Assembly: GCA_964628455.1 (NCBI GenBank)
Contig: CAZVPD010000031.1
Span: 1-26,626 of the forward strand
Reading direction: 5' to 3'
Length of the DNA stretch: 26,626 nucleotides
Source: JAQVWU01 sp964628455
GTDB lineage: Bacteria > Bacillota > Clostridia > Oscillospirales > CAG-272
In this document: positions 1-8,672 of the stretch, piece after piece
How the letters are laid out: each line of letters opens with the position of its first letter
Numbering within the stretch: the first letter of the stretch is position 1
Made by a program: the position numbers and the translations under genes
The notes under the pieces: model-generated
What the model was told of the DNA's origin: nothing
What the model saw: only the letters and a program-made list of their open reading frames with translations
The model's database searches: none

Positions 1-72
1 ATCAGATACGGCAAACCGCTTGAGGGCTATGTGCCCGATGCGATTCTGAATGTCTTAAAAAATAAAAAATAA
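1..72 (+). CDS. 3' end of an unidentified gene (last 23 codons)
   Basis: Reading frame 1 is open from the window edge to a TAA at 70-72 and ends in PDAILNVLKNKK. The next gene starts 19 nt later behind its own Shine-Dalgarno, so the two are probably co-transcribed. The segment RYGKPLEGYV loosely recalls the C-terminal tail of D-2-hydroxyacid dehydrogenases (a R-Y-x(2)-G-x-P-L pattern), but 23 residues are too few to assign a family and I do not claim it. Confidence 0.55.
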   Translation: MRYGKPLEGYVPDAILNVLKNKK

Positions 73-91
73 AAATCACAGAGGTAACCCG

Positions 92-688
92 ATGTCGCAG
101 CTTGAAATGATATGGAGACCCGAAACAAATACCGCCCCCTCCGAAATAAAGCTGAAGGAAGGATATGAGGTCCGTTCACTTACCGAAGAAATGATCGAGG
201 GCTGGTGCGAAACCAGCACGGAACTCACCGGCGGCAGTCAATGGACGCGCGATGAATTCATCAGGAACATGCTGATCCGTCCCCCGCTCACCCTTTCCCC
301 GAAATACATCTTCTGCGCCGTTGAAAAAGAGACCGGGAAAGTCGTCGGGACGGCTGCCGCTTGCCTTGACGGGACAAGGAGATACGGAGCTCTGCACATG
401 GTGACCGTACGCGGCGACCGAAAGGGGCTCGGACTCGGTAAGGCGGTATGCGCCGCCTGCGTCGGCGCTTTCATCGCGAACGGAATTACCGAAGCGATCC
501 TGTCCACGGATGATTTCCGAATCCCGGCTATCGCCATTTACCTGTCGCTCGGTTTTTTGCCGACGCTGCATGAAGACGATATGCGCGGGCGCTGGACAGC
601 GGTGCTGAAAAACATGAAATGGCCGCAGCCTGTCGAAGCTTACGATAAAGAAAAAAACCGGGTCGCGCTGTATTCACCCGAAGACTGA
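92..688 (+). CDS. GNAT family N-acetyltransferase
   Basis: This is a 198-residue protein predicted to transfer an acetyl group from acetyl-CoA to an unknown amine. The acetyl-CoA-binding motif A is clear at about residues 107-117 (RGDRKGLGLGK, the R/Q-x-x-G-x-G/A signature). A beta strand (LHMVTV) precedes it, and the usual IAIYLSLGF strand-turn (Y-x-x-x-G-F) follows near 147-155. The start is supported by GAGGTAA a few bases upstream of the ATG. No signal peptide or membrane segment is visible, so it should be cytoplasmic. It sits between an unidentified gene and the dcw cluster and is separated from rsmH by a possible terminator and a promoter, so it is not part of the cell-division operon. 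A second GNAT of the same length and similar layout lies just after ftsZ. The substrate cannot be read from the sequence. Confidence 0.88.
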   Translation: MSQLEMIWRPETNTAPSEIKLKEGYEVRSLTEEMIEGWCETSTELTGGSQWTRDEFIRNMLIRPPLTLSPKYIFCAVEKETGKVVGTAAACLDGTRRYGALHMVTVRGDRKGLGLGKAVCAACVGAFIANGITEAILSTDDFRIPAIAIYLSLGFLPTLHEDDMRGRWTAVLKNMKWPQPVEAYDKEKNRVALYSPED

Positions 689-707
689 GACCGGATAAAG
701 CAGGATG

Positions 708-728
708 TGCTCCCGCATGGCGGGGGCA
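708..728 (+). terminator. possible rho-independent terminator after the first GNAT gene
   Basis: TGCTCCCGC and GCGGGGGCA form a 9-bp stem (one G-U pair) with a 3-nt loop, 20 nt past the stop codon. It is followed by a broken T-rich stretch (TTTGCTGTTT). The tract is weaker than usual, so termination may be partial. Confidence 0.5.
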
Positions 729-879
729 TTTGCTGTTTCGGAGAAGAACCGCTTTCCTCCCGTTCCGTAAAAAAGGGCGAACCATTTACAATCCAAACAC
801 AGAACGGACAAAATATCTTTAAATAATTCTGATACAATCATAGGTGTGCGATAAAACGCATCCGGTATACAGAAGACGC

Positions 880-908
880 TTGCAATTTTCACGTGTTCCC
901 TGTATAAT
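880..908 (+). promoter_or_regulatory. sigma-A promoter of the dcw cluster (upstream of rsmH)
   Basis: TTGCAA (880-885) and a perfect TATAAT (903-908) are separated by exactly 17 nt. The predicted +1 is near 915, about 32 nt before the rsmH start. The rest of the 258-nt intergenic region (689-946) shows only the possible terminator at 708-728. No GTGGG-type MraZ boxes were seen, in line with the lack of an mraZ gene here. Confidence 0.85.
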
Positions 909-946
909 TTATATAAATAAACAAAGGACAGCGGGTATAACAGCCG

Positions 947-1870
947 ATGGAACCGACTTTTTCACACCGTCCGGTCATGCTCGGTGAATGCATTGAAGCG
1001 CTCGATATCCGTCCCGACGGTCTTTACGCCGACTGTACGGCCGGCGGGGGAGGCCATTCGTTCGAAATCGCCCGCCGGCTCGGAGAAAACGGCCGTCTGA
1101 TCGCCATCGACCGGGACAGTGCGGCGGTCGCTGCCGTCCGGGAAAAACTCGCCTGCTTCGGCAGCAGGATCTCCGTCGTTCATGATCATTTCGGGAATAT
1201 CCTTTCCATACTCGCGGGTCTCAGGCCGGACGGAGTTCTGATGGACCTCGGCGTATCCTCCTATCAGCTGGATACGCCCGAACGCGGCTTTTCCTATATG
1301 CAGGATGCGCCGCTTGATATGCGCATGAACCGCGACGATGTCCTGACCGCGTCGGACGTCGTCAACGGCTACGGCGCTGCCGAACTCACGCGTATCCTGT
1401 ATGATTACGGAGAGGAACGCTACGCTCCCCGCATCGTTTCGGCTATTGTGGCTGCCAGACCCGTAAAAACAACGCTCGAGCTTTCTTCTCTCATAAAAAG
1501 CGCGATACCCGCCAAAGCCCGCGAAGGGGGGCATCATCCGGCCAAACGGACCTTTCAGGCGATACGCATCGAAGTGAACGGCGAACTGGACGCCATCGGT
1601 CCGGCTCTGCTTGATATTGCCGGTTCGCTCGTTCCGGGGGGAAGGATCGCCGTCATCACGTTCCATTCGCTCGAGGACAGGATCGTCAAGCAGACCTTCG
1701 CCGGACTGACCGGAGGCTGTGTCTGTCCGCCCGGATTTCCCGTCTGCGTTTGCGGCAGAAAACCTGTTCTGAAGCTTGTCGGGCGAAAGTCGGTCCTGCC
1801 TTCGGAAGCTGAGATTTCGGTCAATCCCCGCTCGAGAAGCGCCAGGCTGCGGACGGCGGAGCGCGTATAA
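947..1870 (+). CDS. rsmH: 16S rRNA (cytosine-1402-N4)-methyltransferase RsmH (MraW)
   Basis: This SAM-dependent enzyme N4-methylates C1402 in the decoding centre of 16S rRNA. By family knowledge it is nearly always the first or second gene of dcw clusters. The N-terminus HRPVMLGE and the SAM-binding loop ADCTAGGGGHS (residues 28-38) are diagnostic. Further family blocks are GVLMDLGVSSYQLD, ERGFSY, DAPLDMRM, AKRTFQAIRIEVN and FHSLEDRIVK. At 307 residues it matches the usual ~310. A purine-rich AAAGGA lies about 18 nt upstream of the ATG, farther than normal, so initiation may be weak or use other signals. A strong promoter precedes it and the ftsL-like gene follows after 61 nt. The typical preceding mraZ is missing. 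Confidence 0.97.
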   Translation: MEPTFSHRPVMLGECIEALDIRPDGLYADCTAGGGGHSFEIARRLGENGRLIAIDRDSAAVAAVREKLACFGSRISVVHDHFGNILSILAGLRPDGVLMDLGVSSYQLDTPERGFSYMQDAPLDMRMNRDDVLTASDVVNGYGAAELTRILYDYGEERYAPRIVSAIVAARPVKTTLELSSLIKSAIPAKAREGGHHPAKRTFQAIRIEVNGELDAIGPALLDIAGSLVPGGRIAVITFHSLEDRIVKQTFAGLTGGCVCPPGFPVCVCGRKPVLKLVGRKSVLPSEAEISVNPRSRSARLRTAERV

Positions 1871-1931
1871 GGGGTCCCGATGAATCGTTGAATTTTATTT
1901 TCATAACAGACGGAAGGGAGGGCGGAAGAGA

Positions 1932-2621
1932 ATGACCTACAACCTCAAACGGAGCAAAGGCGGCATCAGAGCAGAAAAAACCTATGAATTCGACATCGGC
2001 GGAACTCCGCCGAAAACGGCCGCGGGCAAAGGCTCTCCCGGTCGGGACCGGGGGTCTTATCAGCGCAGCGAGGCTGCGGAAGCCTTGCGGCGCCGAAGGA
2101 ACGAAACAGCCCGGCGTGCCGTTGCGCTGCGCAGACTGGAAGCGGAACGCGCCGCCGCGGCTGCAAAACGCAGGGCCGACATCCTGGAATACGAACAGCG
2201 CATACATACGGTCCGTTCGCCCGACCGCGTCCCGCTGCCCATGGCGATTATTGCCGTGTCGTTTATCTGCACGGTCCTTTTTATGTACATCATCTTCAAC
2301 ATGGTTCAGATAAGCGACCGGGGACGGGCCATAAACAGCATGAAATCGGAGCTGAGTGCCCTTGAAGAGGAGATCAGGGATCTTGAAAAGGAACTGGAAG
2401 AGAAAAACGATATCGGTTATATAGAGGAATATGCGGTAAACGAACTGGGCATGGTGAAAAGCGACCAGCTCGCCCGCCATTATGTCAACATCGAAAATGA
2501 GGATAAAATAGAGCTTGTGGCAGGCGGGGACGCCGGCGCCGCCGAAAAGAACGGCTTTCTGCAGGCCCTGTTTAAAACGGCAAAAGAAAAAATAACGGTA
2601 TTCTGGGAATATATCAGCTGA
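1932..2621 (+). CDS. ftsL: FtsL/DivIC-like septum component with a long basic N-terminal extension
   Basis: This 229-residue protein is assigned by position between rsmH and the PBP gene and by topology. It has a cytoplasmic N-terminus, one membrane segment at about residues 101-125 (PLPMAIIAVSFICTVLFMYI) and an extracellular heptad-rich coiled coil at about 130-160 (KSELSALEEEIRDLEKELEE). The end of the domain reads AVNELGMVKSDQ, the A-x-x-x-L-G-M signature of FtsL/DivIC proteins. In the divisome, FtsL bridges FtsQ/DivIB and DivIC and helps activate FtsW-PBP. The cytoplasmic region of about 100 residues is unusually long and rich in Arg and Ala (about 44-92, helical, possibly coiled coil); most FtsL proteins have a short one. 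The ATG follows a purine-rich GGAAGGGAGG stretch. Sequence divergence is normal for this family, so the assignment rests on context plus topology. Confidence 0.82.
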   Translation: MTYNLKRSKGGIRAEKTYEFDIGGTPPKTAAGKGSPGRDRGSYQRSEAAEALRRRRNETARRAVALRRLEAERAAAAAKRRADILEYEQRIHTVRSPDRVPLPMAIIAVSFICTVLFMYIIFNMVQISDRGRAINSMKSELSALEEEIRDLEKELEEKNDIGYIEEYAVNELGMVKSDQLARHYVNIENEDKIELVAGGDAGAAEKNGFLQALFKTAKEKITVFWEYIS

Positions 2622-2669
2622 AAAATCCGTCAGGCACAGGAGAACGCAGTGAATAACCGGAGGTAAGAC

Positions 2670-4914
2670 ATGCCCGCAAAGTCCAAAAAAAACAAATTTA
2701 TTCCCGGCAGAAGCTTTTTTCTGATCGCCGTCTGCATGGCCGCGTGCGCGGCTATCGTATTCCGCCTGTTTTATCTTCAGGTTGCTTCTTATGATTATTA
2801 TCAGAGCCAGGTGATCGACAACATTCAGGCGGAAACAACCGTTTTACCCGAACGCGGCATCATTTACGACCGCAACAGGGTAAAACTCGCCGTAAACAGC
2901 ACGGTATACCGCGTTTTTATATCGCCGCGTGACATTGCGGACAACAATCAGGCGGTTTTTATTTCCGCGGAACTGTCAAAACTGCTCGGAACGGAATATC
3001 AGGACATATACGACAGCACCCAGAAGCTGAACGATGAGGGATTGAAATATGCCGACCGTACGGCCGGCAAAAACGTGTCCGAAGAAAAAGCGGAACTTGT
3101 CCGCGCGTTGATCTCGGAGAACGGACTGGAAAAACAGATCCATCTCGAAGCGTCCACGATGCGGACTTATCCGTTCGGAAGTCTGGCATCCCATGTCCTC
3201 GGCTTTGTGGGAACCGACGGCGGGCTTCTGGGGCTGGAACTTTATTATAACACCTATATGACCGGAGTGCCGGGGAGCTACATTACCGCCAGGGACGCAT
3301 CGGGACAGAATCTGACGGCGAAATACGAGTCGTATATCGAGACCCGAAACGGATCGGACCTGATCACAACGCTTGATTCGGCTATTCAGAATATGCTCGA
3401 AGACGAACTCAAAAAGACATTTTCCGACAGCCGGGCTCAGAACCGGGTGACCGGCATNNNNNNNNNNACTCGCGATGGCGACCTATCCCGATTTCGACCT
3501 GAACACGCCGTACACGCTCGACGCATACGATCAGGAACTCTTCAATGCCCTGAATCTTGTGCCGGACAGCGAACAGTACAACACCGAATACATGACGCAG
3601 CTGTATAAAATGTGGAACAACAAGGCCGTCTCCTATCTGTATGAACCGGGATCCACTTTTAAAGTGATAACCGCCGCCATGGCGATAGAGGAAAAAGCCG
3701 TTTCCTGGGACGACGAATTCCGATGCACCGGCATACACTATGTATCCGGTATACCTATCGCCTGCCACCGGCAATTCGGTCACGGCGACCTGAATTTCAC
3801 CCGCGGGCTTCAGCAGTCCTGCAATCCGACCATGATGATGACCGCGGAACGGGTGGGGAACGCTATGTTCTATAATTATTTCGAAGCGTTCGGCTATACG
3901 GAAAAGACGGGCATCGACCTGCCCGGCGAAGCCGGTTCCATATACAGCAGCTTCGATAATTTCAAAACCGTCGAACTTGCCGTCTACTCTTTCGGGCAGA
4001 CTTTCAAAGTGACGCCCATGCAGCAGCTGACCGCCATAGCGGCTGTCGCAAACGGCGGTTATCTGGTCACTCCCCATGTCGTTTCGCAGATCATCGACGA
4101 CAAGGGCAACATCGTCTATTCAGCCGGCAGCAGCGTGAAGCGTCAGGTCGTCAGCACGGAGGTATGCAGGCAGGTGACCGCCGTGCTCGAACAGGGCGTT
4201 TCGACCGACGGCGGCGCGAAGAACGCGTATATCGCAGGTTATAAAATAGCGGCCAAAACGGGTACTTCCGAGGTCCGCGACATTCTGAACGAAGAGGGCG
4301 AAAGCTATCTCCGCGTCGGCTCCTGTGTGGGCTACGCGCCGGCCGACGACCCGCAGATCGCCGTGATCATCATGGTCGACCAGCCCCAGGGCGAGAATAT
4401 TTTCGGCAGCTATGTAGCCGCTCCCTATGTCGGTTCGTTTTTAAGCCGGGCGCTTCCCTATATCGGGATCCAGCCCAATTATACGCCGGAGGAGCAGGCC
4501 AACCTGACGGCCACGCTCCGCAATTACGTCGGCCTTACGATCACGGAGGTTACGAGGGATCTGACCAACCGCGGGATCGATTTCAGGGTAAAGGGAGAAG
4601 GCGAGACAGTCACCTTTCAGGTGCCGTCGGGCGGAAGTTCGATCAATATAAAAACCGCCGAGGTCATGCTCTATTCCGGCGCGGCCCAGCCCGATGAATT
4701 TGTGACCGTGCCCGACGTGATCGGAAGGACCGCCTATCAGGCGACCAACGAGATCACGAATCTCGGTCTGAATATCCTCGTCGAGGGGACTGCCAATGTT
4801 ACGGCCGGCGAAGGCGCGGTGGTCATATCGCAGGAACCGGCGGCGGGGGCCAGCGTCGAATACGGCGCTGTGATCAAGGTCACGATGCGCCATATCGGGG
4901 ATTCGGACGGATGA
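2670..4914 (+). CDS. ftsI: class B penicillin-binding protein (FtsI/PBP2x/SpoVD type) with two PASTA domains, interrupted by an assembly gap
   Basis: This is a septal transpeptidase that crosslinks peptidoglycan made by FtsW. It starts at ATG 2670 behind GGAGGT with 5-nt spacing. The N-terminal anchor is SFFLIAVCMAACAAIVFRLF (residues ~15-34), followed by the PBP dimerisation domain (PERGIIYDRN; HVLGFVGTDGGLLGLE). After the Ns come the catalytic motifs: SxxK as STFK at 3652-3663, SxN as SCN at 3817-3825 and KTG at 4255-4263. Two PASTA domains end the protein, one weak (about 4505-4687) and one clear (about 4699-4902, VTVPDVIGR...). The two halves lie in different frames only because 10 Ns stand in for missing bases. 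The right flank resumes at LAMATYPDFDLN, so 8-10 codons of the usual VMDxxTGxI-type block are lost. The true gap must be a multiple of three to restore the frame. The intact protein would be about 750 residues. Confidence 0.95.
3458..3467. other. assembly gap (10 Ns) inside the PBP gene
   Basis: Ten consecutive Ns lie between codons for ...NRVTG(I/M) and LAMATYPDF. The left half reads in frame 3 and the right half in frame 1, so the placeholder length is not the true length. From the conserved PBP block expected here, about 27 missing bases would fit, but this is an inference. Confidence 0.97.
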
Positions 4915-4962
4915 TGCCCGGGAACTCATTCTTAATTTCGGTCGGGAAAGAAAAAGCATGAA

Positions 4963-6354
4963 ATGATCTATACAGTCGAAGGCGGTTTTACCGCGGAAGA
5001 AATTGCGAAACATACCGGCGGGATCCTCACCGGCAGCATGGCCGTGCCCGCGGGGCAGCTGACCCTCGATTCGCGGGATAAAAACAGCGGCGGCCTGTTT
5101 GTTGCCATACGCGGAGAGCGGTTTGACGGGAACGATTTTATCGCGGAAGCGGTAAAGAACGGCGCGGCCTGCTGTCTGACCTCGCGGCGCGGACCTGCGG
5201 AACCGGGAACGGCGTCGGTTTTCACCGAAGACACGACAGCCGCGCTGGGAGCGCTGGCAAACGCTCACCGCCGGCGTATGAATCCCGTTGCGGCTGCGGT
5301 CACCGGCAGCGTGGGCAAGACGACGACCAAGCAGTTCATTTATTTCGTATTAAGTGAAAAATACGGCACACACAAAACCGAAGGCAATTTCAACAACGAA
5401 ATAGGACTGCCGCTCACGCTGCTGCAGCTGACCCGGATGCACGGTGCTGCCGTGCTGGAATTCGGCATGAGCGGGCGCGGCGAAATATCCCGCCTGTCGC
5501 GCATCGCCGAACCGGATATCGCGGTCATTACAAACATCGGCACTTCCCACATCGGATACCTGGGTTCGAGAGAAAACATACGCGACGCCAAAATGGAGAT
5601 CACCGACGGGCTGCGCCCGGGCGGCAGGCTGTTTCTCAACGGCGACGAACCGCTTCTGGCCGGCGTCCCCGGCGCCGTATATACGGCTTTTGAGAACACC
5701 CGGGCCGATATTATGATCTGCGAAGAAAAGACCGCGCCGGACGGCAGCAGGTTCGGCCTGAACGCGTTCGGCGCAGGGATCCGCGATATTGAGATCCCGG
5801 CCGCCGGAAAACACAATATTTACAACGCAGCCGTTGCTTTCGGTGTGGGGCTTGCGCTCGGACTCGGTGAAGATGAGATCCGCAGGGGACTGCTGAAGTT
5901 TAAAAATACCGGCATGAGGCAGAATATCTATCAGGCGGACGGCATGACCGTGATAGAAGACTGCTATAATGCCGCGCCCGAATCCATGGCTTCATCGCTG
6001 GCCGTACTCGGGTCCCTGTCCCGGCACAGCGGAGGCCGCAGCGCGGCCGTCCTCGGAGATATGCGCGAACTGGGTCCGTGGTCGGAAACGCTGCATGCCG
6101 GAGTGGGAAAACTGGCCGCTCAGGCCGGCGTCGGTCTGCTCTTCACGTTCGGCCGCGAAGCCGCGATGATCGCGGAAGGCGCGGTGAAAGCCGGAATGGA
6201 TCCGGACGCCGTATACCGCTTTGATGAAATATCCGACCCCCTGCCCCTTGCCGCCGCACTCAAAGACATGCTTCGCGAAGGCGACAGCATATTGTTCAAA
6301 GCCAGCCGGGCGGTGCAGCTTGAACGCGTTGTCTCGGCCGTCTTCGGACGCTGA
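4963..6354 (+). CDS. murF: UDP-N-acetylmuramoyl-tripeptide--D-alanyl-D-alanine ligase MurF
   Basis: This cytoplasmic ATP-dependent ligase adds D-Ala-D-Ala to UDP-MurNAc-tripeptide, the last soluble peptidoglycan precursor step. The 463 residues are full length. Visible elements are the N-terminal substrate domain (DSRDKNSGGLFVAIRGERFDG), the ATP-binding P-loop TGSVGKTTT (residues ~114-122) and the EGNFNNEIGLPLTLL block. MurF-type TNIGTSHIGYLGSRENI, DAKMEI and the C-terminal DCYNAAPESMASSL and LGDMRELG follow. The MurF-specific blocks exclude MurE, MurD and MurC. The chosen ATG at 4963 is preceded by GGGAAAG about 12 nt upstream. Another ATG at 4958 opens a two-codon frame, ATG-AAA-TGA, that overlaps this start. 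It follows the PBP gene by 48 nt and precedes mraY by 41 nt. murE, which often lies between the PBP gene and murF, is absent. Confidence 0.97.
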   Translation: MIYTVEGGFTAEEIAKHTGGILTGSMAVPAGQLTLDSRDKNSGGLFVAIRGERFDGNDFIAEAVKNGAACCLTSRRGPAEPGTASVFTEDTTAALGALANAHRRRMNPVAAAVTGSVGKTTTKQFIYFVLSEKYGTHKTEGNFNNEIGLPLTLLQLTRMHGAAVLEFGMSGRGEISRLSRIAEPDIAVITNIGTSHIGYLGSRENIRDAKMEITDGLRPGGRLFLNGDEPLLAGVPGAVYTAFENTRADIMICEEKTAPDGSRFGLNAFGAGIRDIEIPAAGKHNIYNAAVAFGVGLALGLGEDEIRRGLLKFKNTGMRQNIYQADGMTVIEDCYNAAPESMASSLAVLGSLSRHSGGRSAAVLGDMRELGPWSETLHAGVGKLAAQAGVGLLFTFGREAAMIAEGAVKAGMDPDAVYRFDEISDPLPLAAALKDMLREGDSILFKASRAVQLERVVSAVFGR

Positions 6355-6395
6355 TCCCGCGTAATCACAATAAGAATATCGGAGAACCAACTATT

Positions 6396-7388
6396 ATGCC
6401 GCTTTACGCGTTTTCTATCCTGACGCTTCTGCTGTCCGTCGTGCTGACGGCCGGAGTGCTCAGAATACTCATCCCGAAGCTTAAAAGCCACAAAATGGGG
6501 CAGAAAATACTGGAAGTGGGACCCCGCTGGCATAAATCCAAAGAAGGGACCCCCACCATGGGAGGGCTCAGCTTTGTTATCGCCTCGGTTCCCGTTATCC
6601 TGACAGCCGGATCACTGGGATATATGCTGTACGACGGCACCGGAACAGTGCTTAAGCTTGCTCTGACGCTTGCCATGGCTTATCTCAACGGCCTGATCGG
6701 ATTTCTCGACGATTATGTCAAATTCATAAAAAAGCAGAACGAAGGACTGAGAGCGGGTCAGAAGTACCTGCTTCAGCTGATCGTAGCCGCCGGTTATCTG
6801 CTGTCGATGGAACTCCTCGGTTTTCTTGACACGGCTTTTTATATACCGTTTGCGTCTGTTTCGGTGGAACTCGGTCTTTTATACTATATTCCCGCCGTTG
6901 TCCTGCTGACGGGAATCGTAAACAGCGTCAATCTGACCGACGGGATCGACGGGCTTGCGGGGACGGTCACAGGCATCGTCGCCGTGTTTTTCACGGCGGT
7001 CTCGCTCCTTGCCGGAGCCTGGGAAACGGTTTTTCTTTCTTCCATGACCGCGGGGATATGCCTCGGGTTCCTCGTCTATAATTTTTATCCCGCGCGCGTG
7101 TTTATGGGGGATACGGGTTCCCTGTTTCTCGGGGGACTGGCGGCAGGCATGGCTTTCATGCTCAATAAGCCGGCCATTATCCTGGTCGCAGGCCTTATCT
7201 ATATCATCGAGACCGCTTCGGTCATGATTCAGGTCGTGTATTTTAAGATGACACACGGGAAACGCTTTTTCAAAATGGCTCCGATCCATCACCATTTTGA
7301 AAAATGCGGATGGAGCGAACGGAAGATCGTTTCGGTCTTCGGCGCCGTGACGGCCGTCATGTGCATCGCGGCGTTTTTCGGGCTGTAG
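6396..7388 (+). CDS. mraY: phospho-N-acetylmuramoyl-pentapeptide transferase MraY
   Basis: This integral membrane enzyme transfers phospho-MurNAc-pentapeptide from UDP to undecaprenyl phosphate, forming lipid I. The 330-residue protein has around ten hydrophobic segments. Catalytic and binding motifs are all present: FLDDYVKF (D105, D106, K109), NSVNLTDGIDGL (around residues 176-186, including the catalytic Asp of the family), FMGDTGSLFLGG (~236-247) and the PIHHHFEKCGWSE loop (His 298-300). The ATG is preceded by GGAGAA about 10 nt upstream. It is flanked by murF and ftsW with short gaps (41 and 36 nt), and no promoter was found between, so it is read from the rsmH promoter. murD, the usual next gene in many Firmicutes, is missing here. 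Confidence 0.98.
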   Translation: MPLYAFSILTLLLSVVLTAGVLRILIPKLKSHKMGQKILEVGPRWHKSKEGTPTMGGLSFVIASVPVILTAGSLGYMLYDGTGTVLKLALTLAMAYLNGLIGFLDDYVKFIKKQNEGLRAGQKYLLQLIVAAGYLLSMELLGFLDTAFYIPFASVSVELGLLYYIPAVVLLTGIVNSVNLTDGIDGLAGTVTGIVAVFFTAVSLLAGAWETVFLSSMTAGICLGFLVYNFYPARVFMGDTGSLFLGGLAAGMAFMLNKPAIILVAGLIYIIETASVMIQVVYFKMTHGKRFFKMAPIHHHFEKCGWSERKIVSVFGAVTAVMCIAAFFGL

Positions 7389-7424
7389 GAACAGCCGACA
7401 TAATAAACGATAAAAGGGTATGAA

Positions 7425-8672
7425 ATGAACGCTCGCAGATTACAGGATGAAAGACGGCCGACTCCGCAGCGGCCGGGAACCGATGCTCCGCCGAAAAAGC
7501 AGAAAAAGCGGTCGGCCGACTTTATCAAGCCGACGGACATCGTCCGCGTCAGGGCGGGCGTCGACCGCCCGATGCTGGTCATCATCATACTCCTCCTGTG
7601 TTTCGGGTCGGTGATGGTCTTCAGCGCAAGTTATGCATACGGGCTGCATAAATACGGCGACAGCTATTATTTTATCAAACGTCAGCTGCTTTTCGGCGGA
7701 CTCGGACTCGGAGCCATGTTTCTGGCCGTTTTCTTCGACTACCGCTGGATCAGGAAAGTCACGCTCCCGTTCTTCGGGATCGTTACGGCGCTTCTTTTTC
7801 TGACGCCTTTTATCGGCGTAGGCAAGGGGATCGCGCGGCGCTGGATCGTCATAGCGGGCATGCGCTTCCAGCCGTCCGAAATTATGAAACTTGCCATCGT
7901 GCTGTTTCTGGCCTGGTACTTTACACGCTATCAGAAATATATCACCGACTACAGCGACTTCCGGCGTTCGTCGACTTACGGCGTTTTTATGCCGGTGGGC
8001 GTGATCGGCTTTGTGTGCGCACTGATCGCGATCGAAAACCATTTCTCCGGTATGATCATCATGTTCCTGATCGGTATGATCGTCATTTTCGCGGGGGGCG
8101 CGCGTAAAATATGGTTCGCTATAGCCGGAGCCGGAGCGGCTGTTTTCTCCGGACTGGCGATATCCGTATCGTCCTATGCGCGTTTACGGATGGATGTATG
8201 GCTGAATCCGACTGAATACTCGACGCAGAACGAGGTCTGGCAGACCCTGCAGGGTCTGATCGCGGTGGGGTCCGGCGGGTTCTTCGGCGTAGGGCTGGGC
8301 AACAGCCGGCAGAAGCATCTGTTTGTTTCCGAACCGCAGAACGACTTTATTTTTTCGATCATCTGCGAGGAGCTCGGATTTGTCGGCGCCATCATGGTCA
8401 TACTGCTCTTTATCCTCTTTATATGGCGGGGCCTTATGATAGCGCTGCGCGCTCCCGACACGTTCTCATCCCTTGTGGTGGTCGGGATCGTGGGAAAAGT
8501 CGCCGTTCAGGCGATACTGAATATGGCGGTGGTCACCGCAATGATACCCAACACCGGAATAGCCCTTCCGTTCTTCAGCTACGGGGGCACGGCTCTCGCG
8601 ATGCTGCTCGGGGAGATGGGTATTGTTCTTTCCATTTCTCGATATTCCTATGAAACGAAGGTGGCCTCTTGA
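7425..8672 (+). CDS. ftsW: SEDS peptidoglycan glycosyltransferase FtsW (SpoVE type)
   Basis: This is a polytopic SEDS-family polymerase that builds septal glycan strands from lipid II and works with the class B PBP encoded upstream. It has 415 residues. A hydrophilic, basic N-terminus of about 45 residues is followed by some ten membrane segments. Family motifs are FQPSEIMKLA, NHFSGMIIMFL, SRQKHLFVSEPQNDFIFSIICEELG and, near the end, NTGIALPFFSYGGTALA. The position between mraY and murG and the linked PBP gene favour FtsW/SpoVE over RodA. The start ATG at 7425 follows AAAAGGG with a 6-nt spacer. An overlapping two-codon ATG-AAA-TGA lies just upstream. The stop codon TGA overlaps the TTG start of murG (TTGA at 8669-8672), which suggests translational coupling. 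Confidence 0.95.
   Translation: MNARRLQDERRPTPQRPGTDAPPKKQKKRSADFIKPTDIVRVRAGVDRPMLVIIILLLCFGSVMVFSASYAYGLHKYGDSYYFIKRQLLFGGLGLGAMFLAVFFDYRWIRKVTLPFFGIVTALLFLTPFIGVGKGIARRWIVIAGMRFQPSEIMKLAIVLFLAWYFTRYQKYITDYSDFRRSSTYGVFMPVGVIGFVCALIAIENHFSGMIIMFLIGMIVIFAGGARKIWFAIAGAGAAVFSGLAISVSSYARLRMDVWLNPTEYSTQNEVWQTLQGLIAVGSGGFFGVGLGNSRQKHLFVSEPQNDFIFSIICEELGFVGAIMVILLFILFIWRGLMIALRAPDTFSSLVVVGIVGKVAVQAILNMAVVTAMIPNTGIALPFFSYGGTALAMLLGEMGIVLSISRYSYETKVAS

Noticed and set aside
2670..4914. The PBP gene as a true frameshifted pseudogene or two genes
   Set aside because: The frame change coincides exactly with a placeholder N run, and conserved motifs continue on both sides.
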